A stretch of DNA of 19,602 nucleotides from an uncultured Odoribacter sp. (GTDB lineage Bacteria; Bacteroidota; Bacteroidia; Bacteroidales; Marinifilaceae): assembly GCA_900544025.1 (NCBI GenBank), contig UQTM01000061.1, positions 1 to 19,602 of the forward strand. The letters run 5' to 3'. Each line of letters starts with the position of its first letter. Position 1 is the stretch's first letter. The position numbers were made by a program, and so were the translations under genes. Below, piece after piece: positions 16,938 to 19,602 of this stretch. Below the pieces are notes generated by a model. The model was not told the origin of the DNA. It saw nothing but the letters and a program-made list of their open reading frames with translations, and searched no databases.

Positions 16938-16967
16938 TTCCTGCAAATCGTGGCGGATTTGCAGGAA
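16938..16967 (-). terminator. Perfect 12-bp hairpin between the NVEALA peptide and propeller genes
   Basis: TTCCTGCAAATC (16938-16949) and GATTTGCAGGAA (16956-16967) pair perfectly around a 6-nt loop. It begins 11 nt after the NVEALA stop. On the minus strand the stem is followed by TTTTAC, a short U-tract. It looks like a partial intrinsic terminator, or an RNA stabiliser, that would raise peptide mRNA over propeller mRNA. Confidence 0.7.
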
Positions 16968-16978
16968 GGAGTTAAATA

Positions 16979-17227
16979 TTAGCGTTCTTGAGCATATCCG
17001 TAAATGGTTTCATTCTTTGAAGGATTTACGTGACATACGAAATTGTGCGTGCAAACACACCAAATCCAGCCTCCGTTGGGGCCCTTTTCGGAAATGAGCG
17101 TACAGGCGAGAGCCTCTACATTGGCTATCGATAATTGTGCCTGAGAGGGACGGGTTGTGTTTACGACGTGATTTATTCCAATGGTGGAAAAAACGATGAC
17201 GAATAAAGCAATAATGTATTTTTTCAT
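16979..17227 (-). CDS. NVEALA-family small secreted peptide precursor
   Basis: Small protein of 82 residues. It has an N-terminal hydrophobic segment (~4-18), a polar linker (19-35), the family motif NVEALA at 36-41, and a 41-residue C-terminal part with four cysteines (42, 57, 59, 65; CVC pair). The motif ends in ALA, which obeys the -3/-1 rule of signal peptidase I, but it lies about 20 residues beyond the hydrophobic core, much further than a usual cleavage site. The family is known only from Bacteroidota and has no assigned function. The leader AAAATCAC before the ATG is identical to that of the propeller gene at 18639. It is flanked by a 99-bp structured element upstream and a perfect hairpin downstream. 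Cleavage at ALA would release a tail starting with Cys; this is inference. Confidence 0.88.
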   Translation of the reverse strand: MKKYIIALFVIVFSTIGINHVVNTTRPSQAQLSIANVEALACTLISEKGPNGGWIWCVCTHNFVCHVNPSKNETIYGYAQER

Positions 17228-17295
17228 GTGATTTTAGTTTAAAGTATAACTTTCAATTCATAAATGCGGCTTAGGTTTTCTTTTTTACTTATTTT

Positions 17296-17394
17296 GCACC
17301 TCTCTTTCTTTTAGGGAAGGGGGCGGAGGCGGATGCCGTATGAGCCTGCTAAAGTCGTGCGGCCCGCCTCTTTTTTCCCTTCCGGGTTTAACAA
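17296..17394 (-). repeat. 99-bp structured intergenic element, copy 1
   Basis: This copy has the same length as the one at 19011-19109. The ends are identical (GCACCTCTCTTTCTTT at 17296-17311 and GTTTAACAA at 17386-17394). Between them is a hairpin: outer arms 17315-17321 with 17377-17383 (GGAAGGG/CCCTTCC), inner arms 17326-17332 with 17364-17370 (GAGGCGG/CCGCCTC), and a six-base T bulge on one side. The loop sequence is unlike copy 2. It lies 139 nt after the propeller stop (17533) and 69 nt before the NVEALA ATG. It could be a terminator, a leader element or a small mobile repeat. Confidence 0.7.
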
Positions 17395-17404
17395 GTTCTG
17401 CTTT

Positions 17405-17420
17405 AACCGGTTGTCCGGTT
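17405..17420 (-). terminator. Short hairpin downstream of the anchored propeller gene
   Basis: AACCGG (17405-17410) and CCGGTT (17415-17420) form a perfect 6-bp stem with a 4-nt loop. It is just upstream of element copy 1 in the direction of transcription, about 110 nt after the propeller stop. No U-tract follows on the minus strand. Nothing else stands out in 17421-17532. Confidence 0.3.
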
Positions 17421-17532
17421 TTGTTGGAGTGCCCCGAACATTTTTTCTGGCTTTATATCCCTTTTCCCGTCGGCTTGCCGTGAAAGGACATTTTTTTTGA
17501 AAACGCTTCCGGTCGGGGGATATTGTCCGGCT

Positions 17533-18639
17533 TTATTTCAGATGATAGTTTACCAGGATATGTTTTCCGGCCTGTAAACCGGCTTGTATGTCGGGAGGTA
17601 ATTTTTTCATGGCCTCCGTTTCCTGTTCGTCGCATGCGGCGGAAGAAGGCAGACAGGCCGTGATCCGTCCCTCGTGGTAACAGACCGGAGTAAACAAAAA
17701 GAACGCCCCTTTTGAACGGTTTTGATAAACTTCCTGATTCACTGTGTTATAAATGTAATTTTCCACTTTCCCTTTATTGTACACATTCCCTACTAAGTAG
17801 TGGGATGAAATTCCCGGCGTGTCGAGCAGGTAGCAATACGAGGTGGCTTTGTCGGCCTGGTCTTCCTGCTCTATCGGCAATCTTTTTTCCTGGAAATTTA
17901 AAGTCATGTGGTACATAAATTCCGAGTTTTGACCGTTGAAAACAGCCACCGAATCGGAATATAAGGTGTGATAGAGGATCACCGTGTCCGTTGCCGTAAG
18001 AAAATTCGTCTTTCCCAATTCGCAGCGATTGCTGGCATTGACCGGGAAAAGCCTTTGTTTTATTCGAATATTCGGATCGGTGACGATGATTTTATGAGTT
18101 TCGCCGGAAAAGTCGCTTTTGGGAAGAGGATACCACGAAAAGATAAAATTGCCGTTGCCGCATATAGCGATGTCCTGCGCCGTGAAAGGAAGATCTTTCT
18201 GGGTGACGAAATTTCCGTCGGCATCGAGGATCATCAACGTGTTCCGGTCGTTAGCGAGCAGGTAGATATGATCCCGGCTCACGGTGAAATTGCGGATGTT
18301 TGCCTGTTTTTCCGGTATCTCCGGCCACCCCCCTGCATGGAATAGAAATTTCCCGGACAGATCGTAAACAAATATCCGGTTCCTTCCTTTGTAATCGAAA
18401 ACGTAATATTTACCGTTCTTTTCAATTACTTTGTCGATGTTTTGGAGTGAGTTTTCCGGCGAATCTTCTAAAATGACATATTCTATTGTATCGATGATTG
18501 AAAAGATGGATTTATTGCCGTTGGCTCTCCAATCGAAGCTTCTATATGCGCCTTTTCTGTTCCTGTTTCGCCGGGGAAGTAAGAAAAAGGTGAAAAGCAA
18601 GATACAAAGCAAAAGTATAGCTAAGATAATGAATTTCAT
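17533..18639 (-). CDS. Six-bladed beta-propeller protein with N-terminal membrane anchor
   Basis: Protein of 368 residues. It has a hydrophobic anchor at ~3-21 with no lipobox, then a basic stretch RRNRNRK. From ~40 it shows the propeller pattern of the DUF4934-like Bacteroidales family: SIIDTIEYVILEDS, NIDKVIEKNGKYYVFDYKGR, IFVYDLSGKFLFHAGG, RDHIYLLANDRNTLMILDADGNF and the usual C-terminal HILVNYHLK. The basic residues after the anchor would favour a cytoplasmic C-terminus by the positive-inside rule, unlike the lipoprotein relatives; the topology is therefore uncertain. It follows the 48-residue peptide gene and a perfect hairpin. Its leader AAAATCAC before the ATG matches that of the NVEALA gene. 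Function unknown; it is probably the partner of the small peptide upstream. Confidence 0.8.
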   Translation of the reverse strand: MKFIILAILLLCILLFTFFLLPRRNRNRKGAYRSFDWRANGNKSIFSIIDTIEYVILEDSPENSLQNIDKVIEKNGKYYVFDYKGRNRIFVYDLSGKFLFHAGGWPEIPEKQANIRNFTVSRDHIYLLANDRNTLMILDADGNFVTQKDLPFTAQDIAICGNGNFIFSWYPLPKSDFSGETHKIIVTDPNIRIKQRLFPVNASNRCELGKTNFLTATDTVILYHTLYSDSVAVFNGQNSEFMYHMTLNFQEKRLPIEQEDQADKATSYCYLLDTPGISSHYLVGNVYNKGKVENYIYNTVNQEVYQNRSKGAFFLFTPVCYHEGRITACLPSSAACDEQETEAMKKLPPDIQAGLQAGKHILVNYHLK

Positions 18640-18665
18640 GTGATTTTTAATTTAGCCGATGTAAT

Positions 18666-18687
18666 CCGGTCAGGAAATCCTGACCGG
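18666..18687 (-). terminator. Perfect 10-bp hairpin between the 48-residue peptide gene and the propeller gene
   Basis: CCGGTCAGGA (18666-18675) and TCCTGACCGG (18678-18687) are complementary around two bases, so the real loop is at least four nt. It lies 56 nt after the peptide stop and 26 nt before the propeller ATG. On the minus strand it is followed by ATTACAT, not a U-tract. A 5-bp hairpin (GTTGT 18695-18699, ACAAC 18706-18710) precedes it. Position and symmetry match the hairpin at 16938-16967. Confidence 0.6.
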
Positions 18688-18714
18688 TAAAATAGTTGTC
18701 AAAGAACAACTTGA

Positions 18715-18734
18715 ATACACACCATTAAATTGTC
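18715..18734 (-). repeat. 20-bp repeat shared with the DUF1573 upstream region (copy 1)
   Basis: The plus strand reads ATACACACC, then a short AT-rich variable part, then TTGTC. It matches 19559-19578 at 18 of 20 positions. This copy lies 10 nt after the stop of the 48-residue peptide gene. It may be a remnant of duplication or a protein-binding site. Confidence 0.45.
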
Positions 18735-18743
18735 ATGAGGTTT

Positions 18744-18890
18744 TTACTGCCCGTAGGGAAGTTCCTTCATTTCCTGCCGTCCGCAGAGAAAAGCGATGCA
18801 GGTGTCCGTACATATTATAATGTTTATATTTATTACGGCTATCATGACAAGAATGACAAAAATCGATGATTGAATGATCTTAATATTCAT
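18744..18890 (-). CDS. 48-residue hydrophobic cysteine-containing peptide (unrecognised family)
   Basis: I found this frame by reading the minus strand from the ATG at 18888-18890 to the TAA at 18744-18746. The product is 48 residues: a short N-terminus (MNIK), one long hydrophobic segment (~5-26), then a 22-residue tail with Cys27, Cys31 and Cys36 (CTDTCIAFLC) ending in MKELPYGQ. An in-frame stop four codons upstream fixes this ATG as the only start. It occupies the same slot as the NVEALA gene: structured 99-bp element, small peptide, perfect hairpin, propeller protein. It has no NVEALA motif and I do not recognise a family. Chance is possible at this length. The signal-like architecture and the parallel context are the arguments for a real gene. 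Confidence 0.55.
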   Translation of the reverse strand: MNIKIIQSSIFVILVMIAVININIIICTDTCIAFLCGRQEMKELPYGQ

Positions 18891-18937
18891 CTTTATAAAA
18901 TTAGATGATCGTTAAATTTTTTGACTCATTTTTATGT

Positions 18938-18976
18938 TTGTTGTCGATATACATAATGTAAAAATACGAACAACAA
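18938..18976 (-). promoter_or_regulatory. Imperfect dyad upstream of the 48-residue peptide gene
   Basis: TTGTTGT-CG-(A)-TAT at 18938-18950 mirrors ATA-CG-(A)-ACAACAA at 18965-18976. The arms are separated by an AT-rich centre. It lies between element copy 2 and the peptide ATG, where a promoter would be expected. It could be an operator or a chance AT-rich symmetry. I see no clear -7/-33 pair here. Confidence 0.35.
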
Positions 18977-19010
18977 TATTTTTATATGTTTAAAATATTT
19001 CTTACATTGC

Positions 19011-19109
19011 GCACCTCTCTTTCTTTAGTTAGAGGGAAGGTGGGCGGTTGTCGTTTGGATTTGAAGATTTTAGCGACACCGCCCCTGTTTTCTTCCCTAA
19101 GTTTAACAA
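19011..19109 (-). repeat. 99-bp structured intergenic element, copy 2
   Basis: Same length and end sequences as 17296-17394. The outer stem is AGGGAAG with CTTCCCT (left arm from 19033, right arm to 19099). The inner stem is GGGCGG with CCGCCC and extends, after a one-base bulge, to TGTCG with CGACA; the 20-nt loop is A/T-rich. It starts 31 nt after the DUF1573 stop and ends 120 nt before the 48-residue peptide ATG. In the transcript the 3' end carries AGAAAGAGAGGTGC, which resembles an extended Shine-Dalgarno sequence. In this copy ATG and TAA directly follow it at 19003-19008. Confidence 0.7.
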
Positions 19110-19140
19110 TAATTTTTCCCTGATTTGTGAGAAATTATTT

Positions 19141-19557
19141 CTAATTTTCCTCAACCTGTCCGAGTATTTTTAGCGAATAAACTTGTTCCGGAATATTACA
19201 TAATATATCTATCGATTTTATGAATTTTCCCAATGAATTAGGTTCGAACACCACCGATATTTCCGTGGTCTTTCCCGGTTTTACCGGATGTTTGTCCCAG
19301 GAAGCGTTCGTACAGCCGCAGGATGTGCGTACATCTCTAATAATCAGAGGTGAATCTCCCCGGTTCGTGACTTTGAATACAGCATTCTTCTTTTCGCCGT
19401 ATTTTACGGTTCCTAAATCGACGGAATCTTTTTCCGCTTTTATCATCGTAGGCTGTGCCGTCGCCGTCAGTGTAGCCGTATCCGGATAAATATACCAGCA
19501 TAATAATCCTATAATAATAATTCCTCCGGCTATTGCCGGCCATAATATTTTATTCAT
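19141..19557 (-). CDS. DUF1573 protein with N-terminal membrane anchor
   Basis: Exported protein of 138 residues. I use the ATG at 19557 (MNKILWP); a GTG three codons upstream is less likely. An N-terminal hydrophobic segment (~6-24) is followed by a short linker. The DUF1573 immunoglobulin-like domain spans ~45-130: SVDLGTVKYGEKKNAVFKVTNRGDSPL, the signature RTSCGCTNASW with the paired cysteines, and KPGKTTEISVVFEPNSLGKF. These domains are abundant in Bacteroidota, often beside propeller, thioredoxin-like and NVEALA genes, and have no proven activity. It is the first gene of the minus-strand series visible here. Its promoter region is only partly in the window. Confidence 0.87.
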   Translation of the reverse strand: MNKILWPAIAGGIIIIGLLCWYIYPDTATLTATAQPTMIKAEKDSVDLGTVKYGEKKNAVFKVTNRGDSPLIIRDVRTSCGCTNASWDKHPVKPGKTTEISVVFEPNSLGKFIKSIDILCNIPEQVYSLKILGQVEEN

Positions 19558-19558
19558 A

Positions 19559-19602
19559 ATACACACCTTAAAATTGTCTTTACATGCACACCTATGTTGA
19601 TT
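19559..19602 (-). promoter_or_regulatory. Upstream region of the DUF1573 gene with repeated octamers
   Basis: On the plus strand ATACACACCT (19559-19568) and ATGCACACCT (19584-19593) are direct repeats 25 bp apart. The first belongs to the 20-bp sequence also found at 18715-18734. The window ends before a full promoter could be judged. Confidence 0.35.

Noticed and set aside
17296..17394. 99-bp element read as an integron attC site because GTTTAAC fits one core-site consensus
   Set aside because: The opposite end (GCACCTC) does not supply the complementary core site, and there is no integrase or cassette array.
1..19602. CRISPR array, tRNA, rRNA, transposase or prophage genes
   Set aside because: No regularly spaced repeats, cloverleaf sequences, rRNA-like blocks or transposase/integrase motifs were seen on either strand. 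The short 16S-like similarity in the 99-bp elements is limited to about 12 bases.

Overview
The window looks like a chromosomal segment of a Bacteroidales bacterium (Bacteroidota). The evidence is the protein families: BF3164-type and DUF4934-type six-bladed beta-propellers, an NVEALA-domain small peptide, a DUF1573 protein, a transglutaminase/discoidin lipoprotein and the Bacteroidota form of the DnaX C-terminus. Shine-Dalgarno sites are absent before most genes, and one -7 box resembles the Bacteroidota form. I cannot name a genus from the sequence.

Layout. The 5' edge holds the last ~220 codons of dnaX, the only plus-strand gene. All other genes are on the minus strand, so they are transcribed from right to left. 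Right to left they are: a DUF1573 membrane-anchored protein (19141-19557); an unreported 48-residue cysteine-containing membrane peptide (18744-18890); a beta-propeller protein with an N-terminal anchor (17533-18639); an 82-residue NVEALA peptide (16979-17227); a beta-propeller lipoprotein (15846-16922); an O-antigen-ligase-like membrane protein with TPRs (13384-15285); a thioredoxin-like lipoprotein (12789-13370); a type I signal peptidase (11530-12393); a transglutaminase-like/discoidin lipoprotein (8919-11471); and a tripartite-efflux set of one adaptor and two different RND permeases (7765-8835, 4354-7686, 1180-4224). No TolC-like outer-membrane partner is present. A long hairpin at 1131-1173 closes the efflux operon.

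The most interesting part is 15.8-19.6 kb. A four-part order occurs twice in tandem: a 99-bp structured element, a small membrane or secreted cysteine-containing peptide gene, a perfect hairpin, then a beta-propeller protein. The two 99-bp elements (17296-17394 and 19011-19109) have the same length, identical ends, matching stem arms and unrelated loops. Their conserved 3' tail in the transcript is nearly complementary to the 3' end of 16S rRNA. Downstream are genes that could process, oxidise, glycosylate, crosslink or export a small peptide. That functional link is an inference from order and orientation, not something the sequence proves.

Two long gene-free stretches (12424-12788 and 15286-15845) carry strongly strand-asymmetric tracts, purine-rich in the transcript. 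One contains an uninterrupted 66-nt homopurine run with short tandem repeats.
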